Assembly: GCA_914767715.1 (NCBI GenBank)
Contig: OU612071.1
Coordinates: forward strand, 6,076,001 to 6,140,000
Direction of reading: 5' to 3'
From: Membranipora membranacea
Lineage: Eukaryota > Bryozoa > Gymnolaemata > Cheilostomatida > Membraniporidae
DNA: 64,000 bases
Shown here one piece after another: positions 49,272 to 59,036 of the stretch. Under the pieces are notes generated by a model. The model saw only the letters and a program-made list of their open reading frames with translations, searched no databases and was not told the DNA's origin. A program made the translations under genes and the position numbers. Positions within the stretch are counted from its first letter, which is position 1. Every line of letters begins with the position of its first letter.

Positions 49272-49932
49272 CGGTCCTAAAAGAATGTTACCTGCACCTT
49301 TGCATTTTCACTAACAGGCCTTGTCCATTTAGGGTGCATCTATTTTCTGAGTGCATGTCACACTCGGCCAATGTATGGTTTGGATAAAATAAGTTTTAAA
49401 AAAACAATTATTAGATGGTACTCCAAAAAAATTTGCAAACAGAAGCTTATCAATATTGGTTCCTTGTCTACTATTAATGGCAATGTTTGTGGGTAGTAAT
49501 TAAACATACATGATTGTATATCGATCAATTGTTTTTGTCAGGTTTTCACAACTTATGTACCTGTTTATGTGAATTGTTATATCATTGACTACTCATTCAT
49601 TCATTCATTTTACTACCTGAAGACATGACAATGACAATGTGTCCCTCTCACTCCTTGGATGCACTACCAAGTAGCAAATGGCGCTATAACTTAACTTAAT
49701 CTCTTTCGATTAAAATGGTGATGTAGCGGTATATCCCGTGTCTCTGCTAATAGTTGCATGACTATGAGCCTTGAAGAAAAATCTTTTTTTTTTGGCTTTG
49801 GATCTCTCATGTTTTTGCTATTTTGAAGACTGAGTTGAGTAACATGTATCATATTTCGCAAAAGGTCTCTGTCTGTGCATGTTTTTGCTTCCATTGGCAG
49901 TTGGAGATCTCCATTCCTGTAAATTGTAAATG

Positions 49933-49937
49933 GTGTC
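49933..49937 (+). repeat. 5-bp target duplication (left)
   Basis: GTGTC; repeated at 55171-55175. The empty site is at 6762-6766. Confidence 0.9.
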
Positions 49938-50163
49938 TGTTTATTTTGTGTTTTGTTGGTTGTATATAAATCAAGCTGTTTGATTCGTTGTTGGAGCGTG
50001 TACATTTATTATGTGACCATTGTGTCAATGACTTATAAATGACTGTATATCAACTGTACATCAACTGATTATAATTGTGATGGCATGCCTTATTTATACT
50101 ATCAGCAGCATGCTAAATGAGCACGTGACTTAATTAGTGGTCACTGCATATGAGGACACAACA
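49938..50163 (-). repeat. 3' LTR of the Ty3/gypsy element
   Basis: 226 bp. Differs from the other LTR at four positions. In element orientation it has a TATAAATAAGG box and AATAAA near the end. Confidence 0.95.
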
Positions 50164-50177
50164 TCCCTCTTTTCCTC
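50164..50177 (-). other. polypurine tract
   Basis: Minus-strand GAGGAAAAGAGGGA, 14 purines directly upstream of the 3' LTR: the expected plus-strand primer site for reverse transcription. Confidence 0.85.
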
Positions 50178-50746
50178 ATTAAACTCGAATGAGTAATTAT
50201 CTGAAAACTTTACATACAAAAAGCGAGCATAAAATATTACAGCAACATAAATGTCTTATTTATACAATTTGTCAGCAATAATATATTTTAGTATGTAAAT
50301 GATATGTCAATGGAATCTCTTTATAGTGTAGAGATGTTCAGAGTCAATTGCGGCCAGCAGCTACCGTGCCATCCTTGCCTCAAAAAAACCATAATCTGTT
50401 TATGGGAAAATAGAGAACAAGCACCACTGATATTCGCGTTGTCAGCGGGGGTAGGATTTGCCTTGGCATGAAACCGCAGGAGTTCACTCTCCTTTCTACT
50501 CTGTTGTGCTGCAGTGCATCGGGCACTTTTGACATGACGTATGAGGCTGAGTTCCTTGATAATACATGTAGCAGAAGCCGTAGTAATCCTTGAGACTGCT
50601 TAGATAGTTAGTGTATCTGTCTGGAGTGTTCTTATGGCGTGGCGATCTTCTGACACTATTTTCCCTCTTTTCTTCCTCTGCGGTGCCTACGATACCGGCA
50701 TCTACAAAAGAAGAGTGTATGATTTCATGGGTTCTCTTGTAGGGTC
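50178..50746 (-). other. non-coding 3' part of the Ty3/gypsy element
   Basis: Lies between the end of pol and the polypurine tract. No envelope or extra gene was seen; an open frame on the plus strand at 50634-50831 is an antisense shadow. Confidence 0.6.
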
Positions 50747-51748
50747 TCAGATGGGAACTGTTACGGACATATATCGTCCATCTGAGGATCGTACAGTTAC
50801 TTGTGACCCATTTTTGTTCACTACTACATAAATATCATTGTAGTAGCGGGTGTCAGTTTTTTGTAAAATTTGATCTCTGATGAGTAAAACTTCATCACCG
50901 ATAGAAATACTAGAGTTTGCAGCCTTGCGCTTACGGTCAGTGTATTCTTTTACTTTAGCCTTATATTCAGCGTCATGCTGTCTGACCTGAATATCATCTA
51001 ACTTACTATCATTATCATACATGGGTAATTTGGTACGCAGCTTACGACCAAATAATAATTCTGCTGGACTCTTACCAGTCGCAGGATGGGGTGTATTTCT
51101 ATAAGAAAATAAATACTTGTGGAGTTCACTCCCCCAATCTTTTCCTGTAGTCACGGCTATTTTAAGCCTTTTCTTTATGGACTTCATCGATGATTCAACA
51201 AGACCATTACCTTGAGGCCACTTAGGTGTACCCCTGCTGTGTTTAATTGCCAAATTCTCACAGAATTTCCTAAAATCCTCCGAGATGAAAGCTGGTCCTG
51301 AATCACTTTTCAAGTACTGTGGGATTCCATGAGTTTGAAAAACTTCATCTATTGCTTTTAGTGTGGTTGCAGCACTGGTCGATTTCACCAGAATGCACTC
51401 AAAATACCTACTATAATAGTCAATAACAACAAGCAACTACTGGCTAGAATGACCAAATGGACCAAAATAATCTACCGCAACTTCCTTCCATGGCGCTGTT
51501 GGGAGGTCAGAACTCAACATCGGTTCCGGAGAACTTGGTTTACCTACTAATTGACACTCATGACATGCTGTGATGTGTTTGTCCACATCGCTATCAATGT
51601 TTGACCACCAAACCTTAGTCCTCAAATTCCTCTTAGTACTAACAATCCCTAGATGTCCTGTATGAGCCAAATTTAAAACATGTGGTCTGAGTTGAGAGGG
51701 TATGACTATTCTGCTGCCTCTCAATACTAGGTTTCCTATCACACACAA
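50747..51748 (-). pseudogene. integrase of the Ty3/gypsy element, split by a TAG
   Basis: Segment 51748-51437 holds the H2C2 zinc-binding region (AHTGHLG followed about 30 residues on by CHEC) and the first catalytic Asp (VAVDYFGPF). An in-frame TAG at 51437-51439 interrupts the core. Segment 51436-50747 continues with the second Asp (LKSDSGPAF) and the Glu (GNGLVES), completing a D,D-35-E-like triad, and a C-terminal basic domain. The enzyme would insert the cDNA into the genome. As read it is not a single protein. Confidence 0.9.
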
Positions 51749-51862
51749 TTCACCACTAATTAGCTTATACGACTTTGATATACCACAAACATCAAAATTA
51801 TTCGAATTTATGCATTTCCTAACAATGGATAATTCCTCGTCGTCTAAAGAAATTTTCTCTAT

Positions 51863-52535
51863 CTATTTAGCGGTCATAGCTCTAGGTACAGAATTTAAAG
51901 CTACAAATCTAACATATGCTTCAGCCTTGTTTGCGAGAGACAAATCACAAACTTTACTTGCTGAGAGCCTTGAGAGAGGGTCTGCTACGTTTTTGCTACC
52001 TGGCCAATAAACTACAGTGTAATCATATGGCATAAGACGTAACACCCAGCGTTCAATCCTAGCACATTGTTTTGAACGCGGACCATAAATAACCTTCAGT
52101 GGCTCATGGGCTGTAACCAAATCGAACTTATTGCCTATCAAATATGGCTTGAATCTTTCACATGCCCACACCAAACTTAGAGCTTCCCTTTCAGTCTGAT
52201 GGTATCTAGATTCAACATCACTCAAACTTCTCGATGCATAGCTAATAACCCGTGGTCCATCCTCCTGATCCTGGATAAGAACAGCACCTAAACCAAAAGG
52301 ACTTGCATCAGCTACCACCTAAGTCGGATATTTTAGATCAAAATAACCTAAAGTGTCACTACTGGCTAGACTTTTCTTCACTTTCTCAAATGCTAATATC
52401 TGCTCTTGGTTGAGAACAAATTTTTCTTTGACACCTTTCTGCTTGCCATCTGCTGGCTGCTTTTTCAGTCTGCGCAGTGGTTCTGTCTTGGTCGAGAAAT
52501 CTGGTATGAACTTGCTACAATAATTAGCTAATCCT
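51863..52535 (-). pseudogene. connection and RNase H domain of the Ty3/gypsy element
   Basis: The RNase H segment 52318-51863 has VVADASPFGLGAVL with the catalytic Asp, YHQTEREAL with the Glu, and DPLSR near its end. It is preceded by a connection segment (52535-52322) in the same frame, separated by an in-frame TAG at 52319-52321, and it ends at a TAG at 51863-51865. After that the frame continues toward the integrase. RNase H would remove RNA from the RNA:DNA hybrid. Confidence 0.9.
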
Positions 52536-53386
52536 AAAAAAAGAACGCAACTCCTCTATGCATGTTGGTTCCTTAGCGTTTACTATAGCATCAACTTTAC
52601 CAGCCATCGGATCGATGCCCTTTGCTGATAGTTTATGACCTACAAATTCTAACTCATCAACACCAAATGTACACTTCTGCCCGTTGAGTGTCAATCCTGC
52701 TGATTTGAGCCTGTCCAGAACCTGTATCAATCTAGCATCATGCTCAGCTCTGTCTGAGCCATGTATAATAATATCATCAGCGAGGTTTGCTACACCTGGA
52801 ATGCCTTGAATCAATCTATGAATCTCTGCATAAAATTTCTCTGGAGCCATAGAGCAACCATAAAATAACCTCTTATATCGGTATAAGCCAATGTGACAAC
52901 TGAATGTTGTGATATCCCTTGAATCGGGATGCAGCGCAAATTGAGTGAAACCTTCCTTCATGTCTAACTTGCTGAAAACCTTGCTGCCATTCATATCCTG
53001 TAATAAATCATCAACAGTCGGCATGGGATGTCTTTCCCTAATAATTGCCTGGTTTGCCCTACGCATATCAACGCATAGCCTAATATCACCATTAGCCTTA
53101 GGTACAGAAATCAAAGGTGAAATCCACTGTGTAGGCTCTGCTACTACCTCTATGATATCTGATTTAACTAGCTGTTCTAGTTTAGCCTCTACTTTACTCC
53201 TCAGTGCGAATGGAACGCGATTATATGGTTGACACACTGGAGCTACATTAGGATCTATTCCTATTTTTATATCTGGGCCTTTGAATTAACCTACGCCTGA
53301 AAATAAATTCTTATAGTTATCTAGCAGACTACCGTAATTACCAACATTACCGGTATTAGAGTCTAAGCTATTTTGATTAGTTTTAG
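52524..53386 (-). pseudogene. reverse transcriptase of the Ty3/gypsy element
   Basis: Fingers/palm motifs are visible: WISPLISVPKANGDIRLCVD, then SKLDMKEGF, then the active-site box LADD (first residue Leu instead of the common Tyr/Phe/Ile) and the FVGH motif. An in-frame TAA lies just upstream (53286-53288). The frame is lost at a run of seven T (plus-strand A 52536-52542), after which the connection domain continues in another frame. The enzyme copies element RNA into DNA. Confidence 0.92.
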
Positions 53387-54094
53387 TGCATGAGATGTAT
53401 CATTACTCAACAACGACGTCTGATCCCTATCATTAATAATTATGATTTCAGCTGTTGCCCGCTGATTTCCTGCTTCTAGTTCCGCATTGAAGCATCCGAA
53501 CAAGTCTAAGGGCTTATCAGCAGTATATGGAAACAGTTCCAGGTCTGTTGGCTCTACTTTGGCTCTAAGACCTCTTGACACAAGTAAATCAAATGTGTCT
53601 TTGCTAATCACATTGCTCTGTGAGCCAGAATCTACAAGCACATCAAGCGGAATGTTTCCTACTCTGATTTCAAGCTTGTCTAGATTAAACTTCGGCCTGA
53701 TAGCTTTGCACTGAAATGCTGCCTGACCTTGATCAGCATTTTGACTACCAGCTGACAATATAGAATGCACCTTTTTCTTAGGTTCAACACTCCTACACGC
53801 AATAGCAAAATGACCTATTTTTATGCATTTATTACATTGCTTATCCTTAGCTGGGCAGTTAGTATCACTACCGCTATGCTTGGAAGAACCACACCTATAG
53901 CATGATTCAGCTGACTTACGATTTGATGTACCTCTGTAGGATTTACCACCATTGGAGTCTTCATATCTGGGTTTTGGCTTGCCGCCACTATTTCCATGCC
54001 TAACAAATGAGCCTAATCGGTTGACACCACCTGTTGCATTGGGAAATTCATGAGCATTACTTTTAGCATGAGCGCTAGCACCAGGGTTTGACCA
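53363..54094 (-). pseudogene. nucleocapsid zinc knuckles and protease of the Ty3/gypsy element
   Basis: One frame carries two zinc knuckles: CYRCGSSKHSGSDTNC (a longer C-x2-C-x4-H-x6-C variant) at about 53893-53846, then CNKCIKIGHFAIAC (the classical C-x2-C-x4-H-x4-C). A retropepsin-type protease follows with active site VDSGSQSNVI. It is offset by one base from gag (about 54095) and from reverse transcriptase (about 53371-53384). Knuckles bind the RNA; the protease processes the polyprotein. Confidence 0.88.
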
Positions 54095-54687
54095 TTTCTC
54101 ATTTCCCTATTTTGCAATTCCACCGCTTCATGTGATGCTGAAATACTCATTAGCTTTGCTAGGTCAAGAGATGCCCCTGCTTCTAAGAACTTTTTTCTAA
54201 GAGCATTGTAATAGCAGCCTGAAACAATCTGATCAACTATCGAGTCATTAACATCAACGTACTCACAGCCTACAGATCCTTTTCTAAGTCTACCTACATA
54301 TTGGGCTATCGTCTCACCTGCAGTCTGACGCATTTGCCTAAACACATGACGCATGAACCTTTTATTTGGTTTTACCAAAAAATGCGCGTTCAAGACTTGA
54401 ATTGTGCCATCATAATCATCGGGCTGACATTTTTCAGTAACCTCCTCGATTGAATCGTTATGATTCTTAAGCACCTCCCGATCACGTGGTCCACCACAGA
54501 ACAACAACAATGCCTGGCGTTGTCTCCTAAGCGATGTTTCCTTAGCGGAAGTTCCACTGGGGTTGAACATAACCTTACAATCAGCATAGCAATCGAACTC
54601 CTCGATCCATGCAAACCAAGCTGTAGCTACTACACTTGCCTCACCTTCTACCTCAAAATTAGCTGGGCGTCCTATATCTAAACTCAT
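54013..54687 (-). pseudogene. gag capsid region of the Ty3/gypsy element
   Basis: ATG at 54687 opens about 200 codons of a Ty3/gypsy-type capsid, recognisable by WFAWIEEFD near residues 29-37, QALLLFCGG near 58-66, and the MRQTAGETIAQYVGRLR segment near 118-134. Within about ten codons of NREMRN (about 54095) the frame switches. The last 26 residues of the literal reading are out of frame, and the true continuation, including the zinc knuckles, is in the next frame. A programmed shift is possible but the site (GAGAAATGG) is not a standard slippery heptamer. Confidence 0.88.
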
Positions 54688-54944
54688 CTTTTATGATCTG
54701 ATATGCGCTATTCAGTTAAAATTTTCTAATGGGTAAAGGTTTACATTTAGTACTACAAGTAATCGGAAATCAACTTATCTTATTCTGATAGTCTTTTCTG
54801 TCTCCGTCACTGTCATGGGCTTCTGTTCTTCGCTTAGTCTGTGTCTGTGTTTGGCTGCGTACCGTCTGCTTATGGATCTATCACCCTCTTTGGCATAGTC
54901 TCCTTCTCCACCTCAATCTTTTCGAGTTTTGTCCTCGTCGCCAA
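54688..54944 (-). other. 5' leader of the Ty3/gypsy element with primer-binding site
   Basis: Directly inside the 5' LTR the minus strand reads TTGGCGACGAGGAC (54931-54944). Its TGG start suits a tRNA primer. The rest of the leader is non-coding. Confidence 0.7.
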
Positions 54945-55170
54945 TGTTTATTTTGTGTTTTGTTGGTTGTATATAAATCAAGCAGTTTGATTTGTTGTTG
55001 GAGCGCGTACATTTATTATGTGACCATTGCGTCAATGACTTATAAATGACTGTATATCAACTGTACATCAACTGATTATAATTGTGATGGCATGCCTTAT
55101 TTATACTATCAGCAGCATGCTAAATGAGCACGTGACTTAATTAGTGGTCACTGCATATGAGGACACAACA
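54945..55170 (-). repeat. 5' LTR of the Ty3/gypsy element
   Basis: 226 bp, 98.2% identical to 49938-50163 (four substitutions counted by eye). It would drive transcription toward decreasing coordinates. Confidence 0.95.
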
Positions 55171-55175
55171 GTGTC
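55171..55175 (+). repeat. 5-bp target duplication (right)
   Basis: GTGTC, matching 49933-49937. Confidence 0.9.
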
Positions 55176-56743
55176 CTGCTATATTTGAATCAAGCACCCT
55201 ATTCAGTTTGGTAACAGATTGCAGAAGAAAACACTCTTGTTGAACTGTACTTGGATTGGATTTTCCAAAGAAAGGGGAGATATGATGGCATCAGATCAGA
55301 AAAAAGGGTATGATACACCATTCCATTGGTCTAAACAAGGGTTGCTATATCTGTGCCAACGGACTGAAATTGACTCATTTCTTGCTGTCACTGCTAAGGT
55401 GTGTACCACTCATCAAAAGTTATTGGATTGCACTGTCAGTGTCAAATTTAAAATCTTAAAGGATGTTATGCGGTTGATTTAAATGTCTGCTTGACAAAAG
55501 CAAGATGTAATCTGAGAACAACATAAAGATAAGCCACATATTACACTTCACATTTAAGCCACACCCACAGCAATTACATTAGTCCGATTGAGTAATACTT
55601 ATATGACAGTCTATGAATTAGAGTTGTCCCCTCTTTGTGTGAAGACGAGGTGAGACATGTGAATTATTTTACCTGCAGGTATACGAAATTTTAAATGTTA
55701 TAGTCCGGGCAAATACCAAAGCCGAGGGATGACACAGAAATTTTTTCCTGTATAGAAAATAAAAAATTGTTTATGTCATCGTTCGTCTTCCGTAGTATAC
55801 GGTATAGACCAGAGTAAATTATATCTATATAGCCATATGTGTAATATCCACTGGCTTTGCATTACGTGTAATTGCAACAGATCGTGAAAGGCTTTGAATT
55901 ATTTACCCAGAAAACATATCAATCTGTGATGTAGTAGCACTTGCAAGCCTGTTGTGTGTCTTCAGTCATATGAAAAGGGATAACTGGCCTGATCCGATCT
56001 TAGTCAAGTCTAGATCATTGTTCTTGAACTGGTCTTTAACTGAATCTAAAACTCAGAAGTTTTAGAAGTTCCGAGGGTAAAAACTGACTGTGACTATGCA
56101 TCAGTAAGATGTTAAGTGTGCCTAGCCTATTGAAGTGATGTGTTATTGAATGAAATGGCTCTAAAATACGAAAGCCAGAACACACCTAAACATTTTATCC
56201 TACTCCGCATTACACATTATTTATGTTGTTCATTTGTGATTTGTAATGATAGACGCCTTACAATGAATGAGCTGAAGACGGTTTGTGTATGCCATCCAAT
56301 AATAATGATTTGTTGTGAACATTATCCAATCCATGACAGGTGTATGGCTGGCAGGGACCCATCATTCAGAAGAACTTCTGTTTGATGATCTGAAGCTAAT
56401 CCCCTTCTACGCGTTGCTCATATAGCTACATTATAGAACGCGAATAAAATTTTTAGTAACCATTTTTATCATTTTATATTTTACTGACAGTGTATTTTAC
56501 TGACTAACTCTTTTTCTTTCTAGTGGAATTCACTCCAGTACATCGCACTGATGATTTTAAGAGGAACAAAAATAACAACATAACATAACATAATACACAA
56601 TGAGAGAATTTTATCAGACGTACTAATTTATTGCTGTTCTCTAATTATTTTGATTTGTCGCTTAGTTTAAGTTAATCCGCTCATTGTCTACTTCTTACAC
56701 AGCTAATCACAACATCATGTGATGCACTCACTCAGAGGCGTAG

Positions 56744-57925
56744 CACTGCGTTTCATACCCAAGAATTGTATGACAATTCTGTACAATTCTAGAATTGTCA
56801 GAAACTGACCTCTATATCATTACCCAACCAGCAACTGTTTCAGATAAGGCTTCAACATGACTTCGCACAAAATTGCATTTTGAGTTTCAGTATGATATCC
56901 TATTGCCCCTAGTGATATCATATTACTGCTAGTTGTATTTACTCACTAGCAGGGACAACCTAATAATAGCTTATTTTGTATGTCTTAATTGAAGAGTTTA
57001 TTTATAATCAAATTGATGTAAAATCATCAGTTTTTGTTTAAAGTTATAAAATAAATTGTGACCTCCCTCAACACAAAAATGGAAATTGACATCTCATAGA
57101 ATGGGAAAACACCAAAATGCTCATGAAAAAGTAAGTAAAGTTTTAAATATGTCATTGGCATTTATATGCATTGTAGAACGGCTATCGAATGCTTGATGTT
57201 CAGTTTAGTGGACCGGAAGATAAGAGCTATAACTAACAAAATCCAGCCATAAGCTGCTTGAGAGGTGCAAATTATTACCCTCCTTTAAATAAGTAAAATT
57301 AATTTCTCTCGAAGCATTTATGGAAAGATAGTGGGGTTTTAGTATCAGATGGTCGAGTCTTTAGCATGTTGACATTTCATTCTGAAAAATAAAAAAGACA
57401 GGTGGTATAAATGCATTGGCAAGCAAAGGCTTGGTTATCTAGCGTTACCCTGTAAGAATTCGTTATCCGAAAAGACAACATGGCATGCCCCGCCCCCCCC
57501 CCCCCTGGCCTTTTCAGAATATGCTAGCGGAAAGAATTTCCTTTGTTATCTGAAGCAGTGTAGACTACCAGTGTATTGAATGGCTATTAATAGTCTACAG
57601 TGCAAAATATAACCAAAGGTTATGAATACTATAGATGGATAATACATATTATGGATGAATGGATAAATACTAGCTATGGATAATGCGAGTCATAGCAAAA
57701 CCCATTTCAACAGGCAACACAGACTTTACTAATGTAATAATGTTTGGACTATGGTACAGACTAAGGACAAAAATACTAGAACAAGTTTGATCCAAATTGC
57801 CAGCAGTCTGGTCATTTTCAGTCTACATATTATATAACTGGTGAGATGACAGCGGCTCAAACCCTATTGCAGGCAAATTGGAGCATGCTTGATCTCGATA
57901 AATACTAGGCCCTGCATGATTTATG
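56744..57925. other. gene-free stretch
   Basis: Beyond the duplication boundary. A short palindromic patch ('gaattgtatgacaattc', 'acaattctagaattgt') lies near 56763-56800, and a run of about 14 C near 57493. No exon recognised. Confidence 0.4.
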
Positions 57926-58180
57926 AGTTCTCCAAGTCCAAAAACCGCTAAAAAACGAGTTAGTCAAGAAACTCAAGGTTTCAAATTTTTCCAAAAAAAA
58001 CGGCACAGCTTGGATTTTGAGTTCTCCAAGTCCCAAAACCTCTAAAAGACGAATAAAGTCAATAAATTTAAGTTTTAGGAAAAAAACTTAAGTTTTGGGG
58101 AAAAAACTTGAGTTTTCAAACTTTTCGAAAAAAACGGCCCAGCAAGATTTTCGAGTTCTCCAAGTCCCAAAACCTCTAAT
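57926..58180 (+). repeat. tandem repeat of about 105 bp (2.5 copies)
   Basis: Units contain 'gagttctccaagtcc', 'aaaacctctaa' and 'ttcgaaaaaaacggcccagc'. The copies are clearly related and differ by small indels. Confidence 0.8.
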
Positions 58181-58577
58181 ACAACCACAGGAGTGCATAA
58201 CTTTTAACTCTACAGCTTAACCCACTGCTGCCAGACAGCCAAATGTGTGCTTATAGAATTCTGTATAGCTCAAAACAAATACAATGATGCTGCAGTCTGA
58301 GCATTGTCACCTTATGAGTAAATAATTTGCACAAACTGAACGTTAAAATTAGGGTATGAAATTAATTATCTACAGCATCAGGTGCCGTAGTTACTGCCTT
58401 ACTAGTGCACACTGTACAGTCATAAGCTTGTGCATAGATTTCATGCCCTGATTTATGAAGATCAGTTTGTGCAAATTATTTGTCCATTAGGTGACAATTA
58501 TGAGATTTAAGACTCAATTAATTATCTTGGAGCTATGCAGAAGTCAATGACCACAAATTGGAATGAGTGGCAGCAGT

Positions 58578-58951
58578 CAGGGGCGTATATTCTAAAAAAA
58601 TTCACTCACTGACTTTTCAGAGATGAGCATAGGGCGTGGCGGGGAGGGGCGCTTAAGCGCCCTGCCACCACGGAAATTTTTGCATATCGGTAGCAAAATA
58701 GTGCAAGCAGAGAGGTATTTCAATGGCTCACTGAGCTGTTGGGTACTTTCAGAAAACAACTCAATAGCAGTAGAAGATTACGGTAAAAATGCTCCAGTTA
58801 TAAAACACCCATTTGAAAAAAAACTGACCTTGCTGGGATTTGAACCCACAACAACCTTACTATCAGTGATTAATAGGCAGACGCTCTACACACTGAGCTA
58901 TTCGGCCACTCACGGAAAACCGTGGGCCGTGAGTGCTAATATACGCCACTG
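58578..58951. mobile_element. 374-bp hAT-like non-autonomous element with a tRNA-like head
   Basis: Ends are CAGGGGCGTATATT and the inverse of CAGTGGCGTATATT. It is flanked by a perfect 8-bp duplication GCAGCAGT (58570-58577 and 58952-58959). CAGGGGCG-type ends with an 8-bp duplication are typical of hAT elements. The inside carries a tRNA-like segment on the minus strand (58826-58912) and no transposase. Confidence 0.85.
58826..58912 (-). ncRNA. tRNA-like Pol III promoter segment
   Basis: Minus strand: an A-box-like TAGCTCAGTGTGTAGAGC and a B box GGTTCAAATCCC (plus-strand 58835-58846) about 35 bp apart, close to true tRNA spacing. The acceptor stem does not pair well and no intact cloverleaf forms, so it is not a functional tRNA gene. 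Inference: a tRNA-derived SINE head captured by, or fused to, a TIR element. Confidence 0.6.
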
Positions 58952-58989
58952 GCAGCAGTAGTTTAATGATATTTATATATTTACTTCAC

Positions 58990-59036
58990 TGAATTAGATT
59001 AGATATGATTAGATATGATTAGATTAGATTAGATAT
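58990..59036 (+). repeat. 'gattagatat' short tandem repeat
   Basis: Several units of 'gattagata' with small variations. Confidence 0.8.

Larger units (their letters stand above)
49938..55170 (-). mobile_element. Ty3/gypsy LTR retrotransposon, Mag-like, degenerate
   Basis: 5233 bp with 226-bp LTRs (49938-50163 and 54945-55170) that differ at four positions, TG...CA ends, and the 5-bp duplication GTGTC on both sides. The coding order on the minus strand is gag, two zinc knuckles, protease, reverse transcriptase, RNase H and integrase, with RNase H before integrase as in Ty3/gypsy. There is no envelope gene. The reading frame is broken by three one-base shifts (about 54095, 53371-53384, 52536-52542) and in-frame stops at 53286, 52319, 51863 and 51437. 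LTR divergence under 2% means a fairly recent insertion, which contrasts with that many breaks. Some breaks may be sequencing errors in homopolymers. The Mag-clade assignment rests on overall resemblance and is tentative. Confidence 0.95.
48768..56743 (-). repeat. right arm of the inverted duplication (block 1)
   Basis: Reverse complement of 5192-9094 apart from the inserted Ty3/gypsy element (49938-55170) and the absence of the 1072-bp segment seen at 7434-8505. Homology stops at 'cagaggcgtag' (56743). Confidence 0.85.
58215..58965. mobile_element. imperfect hairpin element interrupted by a smaller element
   Basis: The arm starting near 'ttaacccactgctgcc' (58217) is mirrored by 'ggcagcagtagtttaa' (58952-58967). 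Further inside, 'gtaaataatttgcacaaact' (about 58318) mirrors 'agtttgtgcaaattatttg' (about 58465). The right arm is split at its tip by the 374-bp element at 58578-58951. No protein is encoded. Confidence 0.65.

Noticed and set aside
51702-52010. Plus-strand open frames within the Ty3/gypsy element (also 52945-53232, 53487-53714, 54460-54681)
   Set aside because: They are antisense to recognisable RNase H, reverse transcriptase, protease and gag sequence.
50747-54687. Stop-codon reassignment or programmed TAG readthrough across the retrotransposon
   Set aside because: Four separate stops and three frameshifts exceed any known programmed recoding. The TRIM-like and two-exon genes use TGA normally and have no internal TAG.
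58826-58912. Functional tRNA gene on the minus strand
   Set aside because: A and B boxes are present, but the acceptor stem does not pair and the segment lies inside a TIR element. Treated as tRNA-derived sequence.
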